A DNA stretch of 64,000 nt, from the NCBI GenBank assembly GCA_002007465.1, contig LNAC01000137.1:965927-1029926 (forward strand), written 5' to 3'. The position numbers and the translations under genes were made by a program. Shown in pieces: positions 1-12,416 of this stretch (positions are counted from its first letter, which is position 1; each line of letters begins with the position of its first letter). The DNA comes from Ailurus styani (Eukaryota; Chordata; Mammalia; Carnivora; Ailuridae). Under the pieces are notes generated by a model, which saw nothing but the letters and a program-made list of their open reading frames with translations, had not been told where the DNA came from and searched no databases.

Positions 1-310
1 TGGAAGTTATTTAGAATGAAATCTAACTCTGTGAATATAAAATTCCAATTTAGACAAGTGGATGACTGATGACATTTTTCTGTAATGATGTAAGGTACAA
101 AGAAAACAGCTGAAGATCTTTAAAAAATAAGATTGATCTCTGAGGACTGAGAGCACCAAAACATTGTTTTAACTAAGAGATTATGAAAATACAATATAGA
201 TATGAAGGAGGGAATAGTACAACATCCAAATGTCATTTTGGAAAAGTATTTGTCTATTTTTCCCACTTCTTATAATAATTTAATTGCTACTGTATTAATT
301 TAAAATACAG

Positions 311-512
311 GGATGACTAGGTGGCTCAGTCAGTTAAACGCCTGCCTTGGCTGAGGTCATGATCCCAGGGTCCCAGGATTGGGTCCACACTGGGCTCCTT
401 GCTCGGCGGGGAGCCTGCTTCTGCCTCTGCTTGCTGCTCCCCCTGTTCCTCCTCTCTCTCCCTTTCTCTCTGACAAATAAATAAATAAATCTTAAAAATA
501 AATAAATAAAAT
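311..512 (+). mobile_element. Can-SINE
   Basis: tRNA-derived head (TGACTAGGTGGCTCAGTCAG), central GATCCCAGGGTC box, CT-rich body and AAATAAATAAAT tail. Plus orientation, moderately diverged. Confidence 0.93.
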
Positions 513-539
513 AGAGTCTCTCTTAGGCTTATTAGATAG

Positions 540-1620
540 GCTATATCTTCTCTCCATTCCCCAAATTAACATCTCTGCCAGTACCATCTACTCCCATTAC
601 TAAAGCCGCACACCTGGCTCAATTTTAAGCCCTTCGATTCCATTTCTTCCAGCATCCAATCCTGTCTAGATATTTTCTTAATCTTTCTCCAAATTTTGTA
701 CTGCTTTCCATTGTTAATGTTATTATCCTAGTTATGTCCTATAGCCTATTAACAGGGTATCTCAGCCTCCAAACCTTCTCTCCTATTAGGAGTCCCTCCT
801 ACTCCAAACCTTCCTTTATTAATCTATTACTAATACCAGAGTGATCTTTTATTTTTATCCCTTTACAAGAATTTAATAATATTGGAGTTTTTTTAACCAC
901 AAGAAATATATATTTTTTTATTATTTTTTAAAGTTTTTAAAATAAATTTTAAGGATGATTTTTAAAAAGCTAAGTCTGATAATGTTATTTCCCTGCTTGA
1001 GAAATACAAGGAACTGAGCCCTTTTACCTTTTCATTTTTATCTCTTTTCACTAGTCTCCTCTCCCACTATATGTTCCAGACATAAGAACTTACTTTTGGC
1101 AGCTGCCCAAAGCACAGCGCTACACTCTCCCTTCTAGACCTTATGAATATGCGGCTTGCTTTGATCAACTCCTATTTATCCTTCAGAATTTCGACTCAAG
1201 TTTTACCTCCCCAATCTGGAAAAACCCTGTTGACCACAGTCTGGACAAATTTCGTCTTATGTCTTATCACAGCACCCTGTATTTAATTCTATCATATTAT
1301 AATTTTTTGTCTCCTCCTCCAACTTGGCTACAAGTTTCTAAAGCTGAATTGTCCATTATGGTATCTACTAGTAATACATGTGGCTATTTAATTTTACAAA
1401 TTATATAAAATTCAAATTCAGTTCTTCAGACACACTAGCCATGTGTCCTGTGCTCAGCAGTCACATATGCCTAGTAGCAACCATACTGGACAGTGCAGAT
1501 ACAGAATATTATGCTTTTGCAGAAAGGTCTATTGTACAGCACTACAGGCAAACTTATCTCCTCTAACATGGTTCTGGCCCTGAAGTAAGTGCTCAGTAAG
1601 TATTTGTGGAATTAATAAAT
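540..1620 (+). mobile_element. L2 LINE 3' part, interrupted by a hAT fossil
   Basis: Degraded L2 3' sequence ending in the typical CTCAGTAAGTATTTGTGGAAT then AATAAATG tail near 1592-1622. The part at 540-1080 is assigned by weaker similarity. The element at about 1362-1560 is inserted in it. Confidence 0.6.
1362..1560. mobile_element. MER3-like hAT non-autonomous element
   Basis: About 200 bp bounded by imperfect inverted ends (TTGTCCATTATGGTA near 1349 onward, and CATACTGGACAGTGCAGAT, GTCTATTGTACAGCACT at the right). It has internal CATGTGGCTATTTAATTTTA and GTTCTTCAGACACACTAGCC. The family name is from memory; the hAT-Charlie assignment is likely. Confidence 0.6.
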
Positions 1621-2111
1621 GCATGAATAAATAAAAGGAAAGTTGTGAAGTTAATGTCTGGCAAATTTTGCCCACCCCCACAGCTTGCTGAGGGGCATTT
1701 CAGTCTTCTCTTCCACCCCATCTCCCTGTCCCCTAAGTCCAGTGGTTCTAGCTGCTCCTGAGCACATCCTCCTTAAAGATGCTTAAATCCTGGGACTGGT
1801 TTGGGATTAGGTACAACATTTGCACTTAGGGTCACAAGTCCATATTGGTCTATGTCCCTGCACTTACTCTGACTTTCTCTACATAGGCAGGTCAGGTCAA
1901 ATTTCAAGTCTCTTTGGATGACAGAAGGTTTCTCTAATCCTTCTTGATTTAGAGATTCGTATATACAATGTACAGGAAGTAGATCAGAATCTTAAATTGC
2001 ATCTTATAATTTTAAATTGCTCACCCTACAGTTTTAAGAAGACAAATCTATCGGAACTTCATGTGTGTTTAGTGGAGATGCAGGCACTAGCTGTAAGAAA
2101 CCAAATGATTC

Positions 2112-2327
2112 CTACATTTTTTTTCTTTTCTTCTTCTTCTTCTTTTTTTTTTTTTTTTTTTTAAGAGACAGAGGACTAGAGACGGGGAGGGGGAGAGAGA
2201 GAAGTTGAAATAGGCTTTATGCCCAGTGTGGAGCCTGACATGGGGCTCAATCCCACAACCCTGAGATCATGACCTGAGCCAAAATCAAGAGTCTAATGCT
2301 TAACTGACTGAACCACCCAGGCGCCCT
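2112..2327 (-). mobile_element. Can-SINE
   Basis: Poly-T start, GAGAC and GA-rich body, reverse-complement tRNA head ending CCACCCAGGCGCCC. Minus orientation, older subfamily. Confidence 0.9.
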
Positions 2328-2479
2328 GATTCTTATACTGTCTTACAATTAGTTATGACAATTCTAATGCAAGAGGAAAGCACTCATATATGTAGGTTAG
2401 CAGTACAGTGGCTTGTAATGCCAACAGTTTCTTGCTAATTTATAATCTTCAACTGTCTTATAATATGCACATTTATTTT

Positions 2480-2683
2480 TGTTTATTAAAGATTTACTTA
2501 TTTGAGAGAGAGAGAGAGCACGGGTGGGCAGGAGGGGAGGGGCAAAGGGAGAGGGAGAATGCCAAGCAGACTATCTGCTGAGCATGGAGCCCACAGTGGG
2601 GCTCGATCCCACAACCCTGAGATCATAACCTGAGCTGAAATCAAGAGTCAGACAGCTAACCAACTGAGCCACCCAGGCACTCC
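2480..2683 (-). mobile_element. Can-SINE
   Basis: Starts TAAAGATTTACTTATTTGAG, followed by a (GA)n run and a head ending GAGCCACCCAGGCACTCC. Minus orientation. A short TATGCACA-like direct repeat flanks it. Confidence 0.9.
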
Positions 2684-2689
2684 ATGCAC

Positions 2690-4220
2690 ACCTACTTTTA
2701 CATGTTTTTCCTCCTTTCTATTCTTATTTTAGGTAGATGATAGTTTAGAGAATGAGAATGCTTTTACGGACTAATATTAAGTGAGTCACTGAAACCCACA
2801 GAACTACCCGAAGCAGTAACACAAGAACTTCATTTAGTTGCTTATTTTAAAGCATTTGAACATACTCCACCTAGTCCACAGCAACTTTCCAGGAGACCAC
2901 TCTATCAGATTAGGAACCCACATGACACTTGGAATATATTCTTTTTACTACCAACAGAGATGGAGTCTGCTTCAGATGCTTCTACTGAAAAGCAGCATTA
3001 CAATTTCAGTTTTCTTAATTTTTCCCAATTCCTTTTAGGCAACTTTAAAGTAGAGAGGTCTCATATAACTTTCAGATAAATATACATAAATATTTTCATT
3101 TTACTGAACTGCATAACTGCCCCCCTTGACTCATGGCAATGACACTGATTTTTCCAACTTTGAGTGGTTAAAATATATTTAGGTGAACAACTCGTTTCAG
3201 GTAGACTTGCTCTTATTTCAGCAGAAATGTTGATCTTTGTGCATATGTATATGAATATATATGTATATACACAAACATTAAGACGAAATACATTTCTACA
3301 AAATAAAATTCTATAAACTATATGTTATTGCAAAAATAAGATAAATTATTCTAAAAATGTTCAGAGAACACATCAGAAAATGCTTAAGTTTTGGAGACCT
3401 TAAAGATGATTATTTAATGTTAATGTCAGAAAAAAAACACCTCAGAATCGTAAACAGTAAGTCAAATTTATCTTCAGAATTGTGTTAGCTATAGGATGAA
3501 AAAGTCACGTCATCTCCGCAGTGAACCTCACTTTAGCAATAAAGTAAACATATTTCCTCCACATCAGCTGCAATCAAGGCATTAGCAGTATGCCGTGATT
3601 GATTATCCTGGGACCCGTTGCTGAGAAATGGATGTGTAGCGCAGGTTTTTATCACTATAGTCTGCAAAAAAGCAAGTCCCTTGTTTAGATATCCTAGTTG
3701 TAATGAGTGACATTATTAGGTAGTTCTTCTATTTAAATGACATAAGGATTTAGTGTATCAGCAGCTTATAATAAACAAGTCCTTTCAATCTGATGACTCC
3801 TTTCTCTACACGAGTACTTTTTGTGTTTATAATACAGCTGGTAATAGAAGACCATATGGTTGTGACTTTTAGCTAAAGTAAATGACATTTAAACAAACAG
3901 AAAAACAGCATTAGGATATTCAAGGATTTGAACTATAACCTAAATACACAGTACACATTAAGGGGCTATTAGTGTTAACTATATACACTGACCATTTTCT
4001 AATGCTGTCCAATTAGTGAGATTTTCAGTTTGCTGATCAGTTTTTCAAAAATATTTTCCAGCATATTGTCAAACACCTTTATCACTGGCATATTGCCCCA
4101 TTTACAACTTCTTTTAAAAACAATGTACCACCAATATATCCTGAGAACATTTAATCAGTTCTTTCTGAAATGTAAAACTGCTTCTATGCTTAGATCTCTG
4201 CCAAAACAATAATGATGTTG
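2690..4220. other. Unique AT-rich sequence with a possible conserved block
   Basis: No gene or recognisable transposon. 3490-3800 is more balanced in composition and rich in homeobox-like and E-box-like words (TGATTGATTATCC, CAGCTG, ATCAGCTGCAATCA); see the findings. 3235-3275 is an AT/GT-rich low-complexity stretch. Confidence 0.5.
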
Positions 4221-5110
4221 TTATTCACATATATACATAATTTTTAAAAGAAAAATACAAGGAAGTAGGAATGGTACAAGCAGAGACAGCAGTTCAAAAG
4301 TTATTGCAAGAAAACAAGATATGAATGTGTCTTGCACCCCAATGGTAGCAGAGATAGTAGCAAGAAGTGGTCTAATTCTGATTATATTTAAAAAATACAG
4401 CCACCATAATTTGCTAATGTATTGGATGTGCAGTGAAAGAGGAAAAGAGTCAAGGAGGACTCCAAGATTTATAACCAGAGCAAGCAAAAGAATGGAGTTG
4501 CCATTGCTGTGATGGGGACTGTGTGGGATGAGCCAGTTTGGGAAAGAAGAGCAGGAGTTTGGTTTTGGACATACTAAGTTTGAAGTGCCCATTGTGTACT
4601 AAGATGGAGATAGTAGGCAGACTATTAGATTTATGATTCTGGAGTTCAGGAAAGAGGTTGTAGTTGATATAATTTTGGAAGATAAATTAGGTAGCATTTA
4701 AAACCATGAAACAGGATGAGGCAACCTAATGTGCGAGTGTATATGAACAAGAGAAAAAGTTTAAAATAAGAACCCTTAGTTACTCCAAAGTTTAGAGGAA
4801 CCAAAAAAGGAATCTCAGAAGAAACAGAAAGATAAGGAAAAAACCCAGAGAATGTGCTGTCCCCAAAACTAAGTGAAACCAGGTTTTGAGAACAAATATT
4901 TCAAATACTATCAACAGGTCAAGTAAAATGAGGACTGAAGTTGACCACTGAATAGATAACAGTGGGGACCCCTGACAAGAACTGTTTCAATGAAGTGGTG
5001 AGGGACCAAAACTTAACAGGAATGAGCTCAAGAAAAAATATGAAGTTCAGGGCAGAGTCAGTAAGTAGACACAACTCTTTCCTATAGGACGATGTGGTGT
5101 CAAAGGAGTT
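4221..5110 (-). mobile_element. L2/CR1-type LINE, reverse-transcriptase tail remnant
   Basis: On the minus strand, 4592-4221 is still open for 123 residues. It contains VINLGVLLDSFPLSL and HIQYISKLWW then NIIRIRPLLAT, the conserved segment after the palm domain of L2/CR1 reverse transcriptases (family form NLGV-LD-S-L--HI--I-K). Sequence to about 5110 continues the ORF2 upstream portion with many stops. The open frame is a fossil and not a host gene. Confidence 0.8.
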
Positions 5111-6345
5111 TGTTTATATGGTAAATTTTATAGCATATTTGTTTGCTGATAGGAACTTAGTATATTGCAAAATGCCTAAACTGTACCACAGTTACACTAC
5201 AGATTAAAATCATAGCCCTGGACTATCAATGTTACCTTCAGAAAAATTATAAAGTGTTTTTCATCTTCTCATTAACTTTATAACAAAATTTCACTAATAC
5301 TACCTGAGCCCTGGCCCTACTTTCCCTAGGAAAAAGGAAAGTCCATTATATAGGCTTTTATACTGCACCTTGCTACTGGGCAAGTTATTCAAGATGTTTG
5401 AGGTGAGTATAATATGCTTCTTTTGAAAGCCACAAATGAACCTCATATCCTAGTAGCCAATGCTTAGCCCATAACCCAAGGCAAGAAGTACTGGCCTCAA
5501 TACCATTGAAATGAGCAAAACTCACTGCAAGAGCACCTGACAGGGACTACTTAGTTTCCAAATGCTTAATGTAAAAAATAAATCATGGTTTGTAAGTATT
5601 GCTGCCACATGGACTTTTAGAACTCCAGAATGAATAAAATGGTTCCACATCACTTAATCGATGATCTGTTTATATTCTTTTTTGCCAACTTAGGAACAAT
5701 GCTATTTCTTTCATATGCTAAACTCTACGTTCTAGGTTCCAAATGACAATTTTGGTGTTTTGCTTTCTGAAGCACCTACTTAGAAGAATATTTTGGGGGG
5801 GGCAGGGGGCACCTGGAATTCAAAACACATTTAACATTCGTGATCTTTACCAAGCAGTTCAATCAAGATCTGAATAGTAATGTCTTCATCATAAACAACA
5901 ATGATTTTTCTACGAAGATACATCAGTAAGGGAAAGAACCCCTTCATAAAATGCAGCACCAGTGTGCTTCAGAGATAACTGAAAAAGGGAACCCTCTAGA
6001 GGAGGAGACCCGGCAAAGGTTTGGATATCTCTTCAGAGTGCTCCAAACTTGGATGAATTTTTGTTATAAATCACCTTGATTAATGGAACACATTTGCTAA
6101 CGTTGTTCTGTAATAACTACACAATTCTTATTCCTTGAAAAACCCAGCCTAGAAAAACTGCATGGAGGCAGGGAAGCCTTCAAAAAAATCATTGGCTTTT
6201 CTTTTAGGACCAATACTGTCCCTGATTAGAAATAGTTCCCTTTCTTTTTAAAAAATAATGAAGACAAGTACATTTTAAGGGAAGTATAATTTGATGAGAT
6301 ACGAGTATAAATAATAATAATAATAATTAGAAGAGGATATTTTGG
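5111..6345. other. Unique intronic or flanking sequence
   Basis: No confident feature. 5818-5960, read on the minus strand, has a short coding-like frame that I cannot identify. A (TAA)n run lies at 6311-6328 and a G-rich run at 5793-5808. Confidence 0.4.
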
Positions 6346-6349
6346 GAGA

Positions 6350-6632
6350 AGCAGTAGTAAGTAGCATGGTAAGGAGTACAAATTCTGGATGGAGCCAGGC
6401 TATTTGTGTTTGAATTCCAATCTTTTTTTTCACTGTTTCAAACTGGGCAATATGTTTAACTCAAACTGGGCAGTATGTTTAACCTCCCCATTGTCCAGTC
6501 TTCTCATCTGTCAAATACTACCACTAAATATGTTATTGGGTTGCTGTTGATGATTATAAATAAATTAATCCTCATGAAGAGTTTCAACAGTATCTTGTAC
6601 AGATGAAGTATATAGTAAGTGTTGGCCAATAG
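6350..6632 (+). mobile_element. MIR SINE
   Basis: Follows MIR order: TAGCATGGTAAGGAGTACAA, TCTGGATGGAGCCAGGCTA, TTGAATTCCAATC, TCTTCTCATCTGTCAAAT, and a GTATATAGTAAGTGTTGGCC end. A 24-bp unit around CAAACTGGGCAATATGTTTAA is tandemly duplicated at 6438-6484. Confidence 0.75.
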
Positions 6633-6634
6633 TA

Positions 6635-7846
6635 TTACAATTATGTCTGTCACTTATAAACATGCAAACCAAAATGAATGGAATATACCTAGAATAATAT
6701 GGCAGTGTCCTCTAATTTATCCATTCACTGAAAATAAAAATTCAAAGAATATTTTCCTTAAACAGAATATTCAAAAAAATTTATATCTTATAGTCCTTTG
6801 ATTGTCTTCTCAGATTACTTAACAAATACCTAATCCCCTGATATTCTTCCTCTAATAATTCTTAAAAAGAAAATAACAATTGTGTGGTATTTAAGTACAC
6901 AGATAGTCGATGTCATCATTTATATATTTTATTGTTCTACCTATTGACAAAATTATTTCTGGTCTCAAGCATATGCTTGTTGCTAAAACAACTAAAAAGT
7001 GACTAGAATGTTTCATGAAATGTTAACAGTCATGTGAAGGTGAAATCGATATGTAAAATTCTGACATTTTTAAAGAATAAAAGGATACAATGTCGAGAAT
7101 GAAGGTCATAGAAAAATAAATTACCTGATACCACACTATCACCTTCAACATTATCAACATCGGCTAACAATTACTAATATGTTTAGCACTGTGGTAATAA
7201 ACATTAAAAACATTTGCACTGCTGAACCATAGTCTATTATGGATGGTACATAAATAATAGATTTAGTAATTTATTGATAAAACTTATAAGGCAATCAGAG
7301 GCTATTATAGTTCAAAATAAATGCACAATGGTCAAGACAATCTAACTTATTTGCTTAAATTGGGGATAAAAATAGAGGTAAATTTAGTTAATAGATCTAA
7401 CAGCTACATCAATAATTTGATAATACAGAAAATTTAAATAAAAGTAAAAAATTAAGTTACAATTATTAAAGTAAGCCAAATACACGCTGAGTAAACAAAA
7501 GGCCACCCTCCCCTGCCATAAGCTCTGTCACAGCAGCCAGGTGATTGGTGAGAGGACCTAAAATTACACCTGTTCCTCCTTTCTGCTGCTCTTGCTCTCT
7601 TTTTCTAACTGGACAGTCAAGTTGACTAGAGCAAGGTATATACAATTTCTATCCTAAAAATTTAAGTAGGATTTAAAAAGACTAAACTATAGACTTTGAT
7701 TTTGCCGGATTTGCCACTAATAAGTCAGCGAAAAAATTTTCTAACCAGGATCCCAGATGGCAGTTAGGGGCATGTCTCTTTTTCTTCTCCCATCTAAGAC
7801 ACTTCTTGTCTTTCCTTGTTTTTCATGACCTTGACATTTTTGAAGA
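6635..7846. other. Unique AT-rich sequence
   Basis: No gene, RNA or clear transposon seen. It consists of AT-rich low-complexity stretches with a slightly GC-richer part at 7500-7630. Confidence 0.4.
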
Positions 7847-7858
7847 GTTTTTAGTCAG

Positions 7859-8055
7859 GGGTGCTTGGGTGGCTCAGTGGATTAAGCCTCTGCCTTCGGC
7901 TCAGGTCATGATCTCAGGGTCCTGGGATGGAGCCCCACCTTGGGCTTCCTGCTTGGCAAGGAGCCTGCTTCCTCCTCTATCTCTGCCTGCCTCTCTGCCT
8001 ACTTGTGATCTCTGTCTCTCTGTCAATAAATTTAAAAAAATCTTAAAAAAAAAAA
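7859..8055 (+). mobile_element. Can-SINE with target-site duplication
   Basis: Head GGGTGCTTGGGTGGCTCAG, CT-rich body, A-rich tail. Flanked by GTTTTTAGTCAG (7847-7858) and GTTTTAGTCAG (8056-8066). It sits 610 bp downstream of the IMMP1L Lys83 exon in transcript order. Confidence 0.95.
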
Positions 8056-8664
8056 GTTTTAGTCAGTTCTGTTGCAGAATGACATTCAGGGTTTGTCTGA
8101 TATTTTCTCATGATTAGACTGAGGTTACACTTACTTTTGCAAAGATATCACAAAAGTGATGTGTGCCTTTCTTAGTGCTTCATTTCAGGGGCTACATTAT
8201 GTTGATATGTCTTTTTATTGGTGAAGTTAACCCTGACCACACTCAATTAAGGTGGTGTCTGCCAGTTTCTCCTCTACCAACTACTATTTGTCCCTTTGGT
8301 TTTTTTTTTTTCCTATTTTTTTCTATTTGTCCCTTTGTAATTAATATCTTGAAAGAGATACCTTGAGACTGTGCAAATAAACTATTTTTTCCTCAAACTT
8401 TTGCCCAAAACTTGACATCCATTGGTGAATCTTGCCTCCAACAATTATTACTGAGATATTTATATTGTGTGTTTTTAAGAAGGGTTTTAAAAGAAACTAA
8501 AATATATAAAATATAATGGCCAAGTTGTTCTGGATACAAACATACTTAAATTCTACTGAATGCAGCATTTTAATTTATATTCAAAATGTGAATTAAAGTT
8601 ATTTTCTTTTGTCAGTGTGTTCAGTTAATGTTAATCAATGAATAACAATTAAAATGTTACTTAC

Positions 8665-8791
8665 ATAACTATGGCTTTTAAAGAAATCTGATGGACTATT
8701 GGTGAGGATTTTGTCTCCTTCCAAGCCAATTACTCTTTTACAAATGTTTGATTTTGGATCACTTGGGCTTTTTGCAATCACAATGTCACCT
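8665..8791 (-). CDS. IMMP1L: IMMP1L exon with catalytic lysine (residues 65-107)
   Basis: A 127-bp exon. The acceptor is TTTTTCCCCTCAG ending at 8792; the donor is TAT/GTAAGT with the intron starting at 8664 (phase 0). It encodes RGDIVIAKSPSDPKSN, then ICKRVIGLEGDKIL, then a tail ending FFKSHSY. Seen: the RGDIV and KRVIGLEGD boxes that define box C and D of the S26 peptidases. The Lys of KRVIG is residue 83, the expected general base of the Ser40/Lys83 dyad. The expected next residues (V-P-M-G-H) are not encoded nearby, so the next exon lies further left, probably outside the window. Both catalytic residues being present argues that the gene is functional. Confidence 0.95.
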
Positions 8792-11700
8792 CTGAGGGGA
8801 AAAAAGTCAAAGAATGGTCAGTGTTATTTATTAAACATAAACACATGGACAGCACTGCTATAATACTTGTATAACTTAAACAAAGCCACACCCTTTATCC
8901 TCTCACATACTGACCTTCTCATATATTTATCAGCTTTGAGAAACTTTGTGACTGAGTTTTATGGGTCAGAATCCAACAAGAGTAGTGGAAAAGCTATTAG
9001 AAGATTTTAAAATTTCTGGTAATACCATAACAACCATCTTCTTGTACTTTATCCACTATGTGTTACTTCTGCATCCAAATTTTTAAAAACAAAACTAAAG
9101 AAAAGCAATTCCACATAAGTACCACTGAATAAACTAATAAATTTTACTGTCCAACCATTAGTACTGATTGCCTCTAGAGCACATAAAAACATGGGAACAA
9201 CAAAAATATTTCCCTAGAGCTCAAAGAATTTATACAGCATATAAATAACCCAGATAATTCGCAGTATAGTCAAAAAACTTTTGAGAAACAATCAGAAGAC
9301 ACAACCAAATAGAATGCTAAAAGCTGCCCGAACATATAGGACAACAAATAAATGGGTATATCAAACATATAATACCAACATGGGTATGATTACATGTAGA
9401 AGGCATGATTCATGGAAGAAGTAACAACATACATGTATTAGAAGAATAAGAAAGATCTTTAAAAGTGTAAAAGAAGGAGACAAAATGGTAGACAGAGACA
9501 AAATAGGACTATTTTGTCTTATTTTGGTTGCACCCCAACCAAACAGAAGACAACACTCTTTCTGAAAAAAATGAGTATTAAGTGAATTCTGTCGACTAAC
9601 ATACATATTTGAAAGGATTTAATAATTTATATTATGTGTACATAGTTCCACAAATAATTTTATGTTACTTACAATAAAAGGTGCATATATCAAAGTATCA
9701 AAAGCCATAAAAATAAAAGGAAAATGCCAGTCAAATCAGAAACCTAGTATCACTACATACAATATTAATAAGAGTTCTAAACTTTTTGGTAGCCAACTCA
9801 AAAATGAAAATCTGATTAATTACACAGGAATGATTAACTAATAAAGTTTAGTTTGGGAGGTAAAACAAAATTGTCTTAAACAGCTAAATCAAAGAGGAAT
9901 ATACAAGAAAGATTCTTATATAAGGTAATAAAAGACACCATCCTCCTAAGAAATTTTACAGTACTAGTATTCACTGGGATGATAATTTCTTGTGGTTAGA
10001 GTTGAAAGCTATTAAAACACTAAATTCTATATTTGCAGGTAATATAAGGCTGACCTTTTTTTGAAATAGGATAAAGTAGTCTCTTTTCAACCAAATGGAA
10101 CCATGCCAATGGAACTTTCAGATGAACAAGTTTGCAAAGATTGTAACATACTAAACAAAGTTGATTTTGGCTAGCTTTGGAGAAAGAAATGTTCTCTGTG
10201 GGTGTTTTATTCAGCTTACATTTTTTAACAAAATAATCAATATGATCCTTAAGACAAATTCTCACTTATATGGCAACATAAAAATCATAATTCAGTCAAG
10301 GTGGTTTTCTTAAATGCTTTATTTATTTTTAATTTTTTTTTTTAAGTAGGCTCCATGCCCAGTGTGGGGCTTGAACTCACAACCCTAAGATGAACAGTCA
10401 CGTGCTCTACTGACTGAGCCAGCTGGGTGCCCCTCAGTTAAGGTGTTTTTATAGAAACCAATACTTATGCAGACTATACTTCTGGTGGTCTAACTAGATA
10501 TATGTAGAGAGAGCTTAGATCAAAGTAATTATTCCTTGGTTTCTCAACTCTTTCAAATAGGCTTTTAAAAGTAACTTAATAGAAGGAAGATTAAAATTTT
10601 CCTTTCTCATTTATAGTTATAAACATGCTTATTATCCAACTAAATTATAAGTTTCTGAAAAGGGTCAATATCGTATTCATCTTAACATTCTCTGTACTGC
10701 ACATCTTATAAATTAGGTGCTCATTAACACCTTAGGTGCTCATTTCACCTATTTGGTGAAACAGTAAGTAGTAACAGTAGTAATAAGAGACTTTGACTGT
10801 TTTAAATATGAGTGTTGTGTGCATTTAAGTGAAAAGAGATCCATGCGCTTTAGGTACCAGTTATACAGACTTTCATTTTTGCCTAAATGCCTTTAGAAAC
10901 AAGCAGGTAGCTAACAGATCTCTTGCCAAGGGTCAGAGAGTCCCCTGAAATCTCAGAGTTCTATCCTACAAATAAAAGAAAAAGAATATTCTGAACAGTA
11001 ATATTTTTAAAGTTGAACTTACCAACTGACAACCTTGGCTGTAAAGGTTATTTGGTATATGTCATATAAATGCCAGATTTTAAGCTGTCCTTCAAACTAA
11101 GGGCCCCTTGATTGAACAGAATGCAAAATGAAACCTTCCAAGTATCTTAACTTACTGAATGTAGTTACTTGTATTACCCATCTGAATCCAAAGATTATCT
11201 ATTTTAAAAAAAAGATGATATTGAGTTATTCATTCAAAATCTATTTAGCCAACAAGTTCAGCTCCCTGTTGGATGCTCAAGGACTGAGAGTAAAATCATG
11301 TCATTAGCATGGAAAACAGCAGCATATCTTCATGCTACAATGATGCTACATGTCCAGTTAATCCAAAGACTATATGAAGTGATTTGGATATAAGTTAAAA
11401 AGTAAAGAAAGCTAGAACACAACCCGTTATCTAAGTCTTATTTTATAACTCCATAACTACCAATTAGGTGTTTTGAAGTTGCTATGAGTAAGACCTGAAG
11501 GAGAATTTTATTTAGGGATGATGCTAGACTATACAGCTTGACCAAGAGATAACTTCTACCTACAGAATCAAAAATGCAAAGAACAGTTTTACAACATTCT
11601 TGATGACTTTTAGGTAATGTGAAATAGACTATAGAAGAGGCAAATAATGAAAGAGGAGTGCTTAAACCTACTTATGCCATCAGCTAAATACCAACTCTAG

Positions 11701-12416
11701 TGAGTCAAATTTGAAGTTTATGGAAATGAAAAAGTGGTATTATTTTTTTCAGAATTATGAAAAACTAATGAACCCAAAATTTTAGGGAATCAGAGAGATG
11801 TCCTTTAGAAAATACATTAAATTACTAATATTTGACATTCATTCAGAAGGAATAATATATAGTTAAGTAGAATAAACAGTATCACAGGGTCTGGAAGCAC
11901 AATTTAGAATAGTACTTTTAAAAACTTAGTGGCAAACAGTATTTGTCAAGGAGTTTCTCAACTTAATTAATCAGGATACTCAGAATAGATAAGATTCCTG
12001 GTTCCCAGCTATATATGGTTCTATTGTCTAAAAATCATCATTTTAAATTTTAAAAATTTAAAAGCCAATCATTGGTTTGGTACGTGATGTAGTTCCTAAG
12101 TCCCTAGGTTCTTCACTCAAAATACTGTAGAGCCACCCCCCACCAAAACTAAAGTAGGCTTGAATGTACATTATAAAAGGGACTGCTATTTCATTTCAGC
12201 CAATAATGCAAGGGACACAATGACCCAAGACTGTGCATGCTTACAGAAACTATTAAAATTTCTTGAACTGAGAGAAAATATTTGAATCAAAATTTTAACT
12301 AGCTGGTCATTAATCTGGTTATTTACAAAAGAGTTTTTAAAGATAAACTACTAAAAAGATGTAATGTGTAGACATGTTTTCACTATAACTTTAATATATC
12401 TATGACAGAAATTTAC
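8792..12416 (-). other. IMMP1L intron between Ser40 and Lys83 exons
   Basis: A 3625-bp intron, GTAAAT at the 12416 end and CCCCTCAG at the 8792 end. Apart from the SINE fragment at 10325-10434, I see only unique AT-rich sequence. Open frames at 9361-9606 and 10020-10265 have no family features and are chance frames. Confidence 0.85.
10325..10434 (-). mobile_element. Can-SINE, truncated
   Basis: Only the tRNA-derived half remains: AAGTAGGCTCCATGCCCAGT, TTGAACTCACAACCCTAAGA, then ACTGAGCCAGCTGGGTGCCCC. Minus orientation, old subfamily. Confidence 0.85.
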
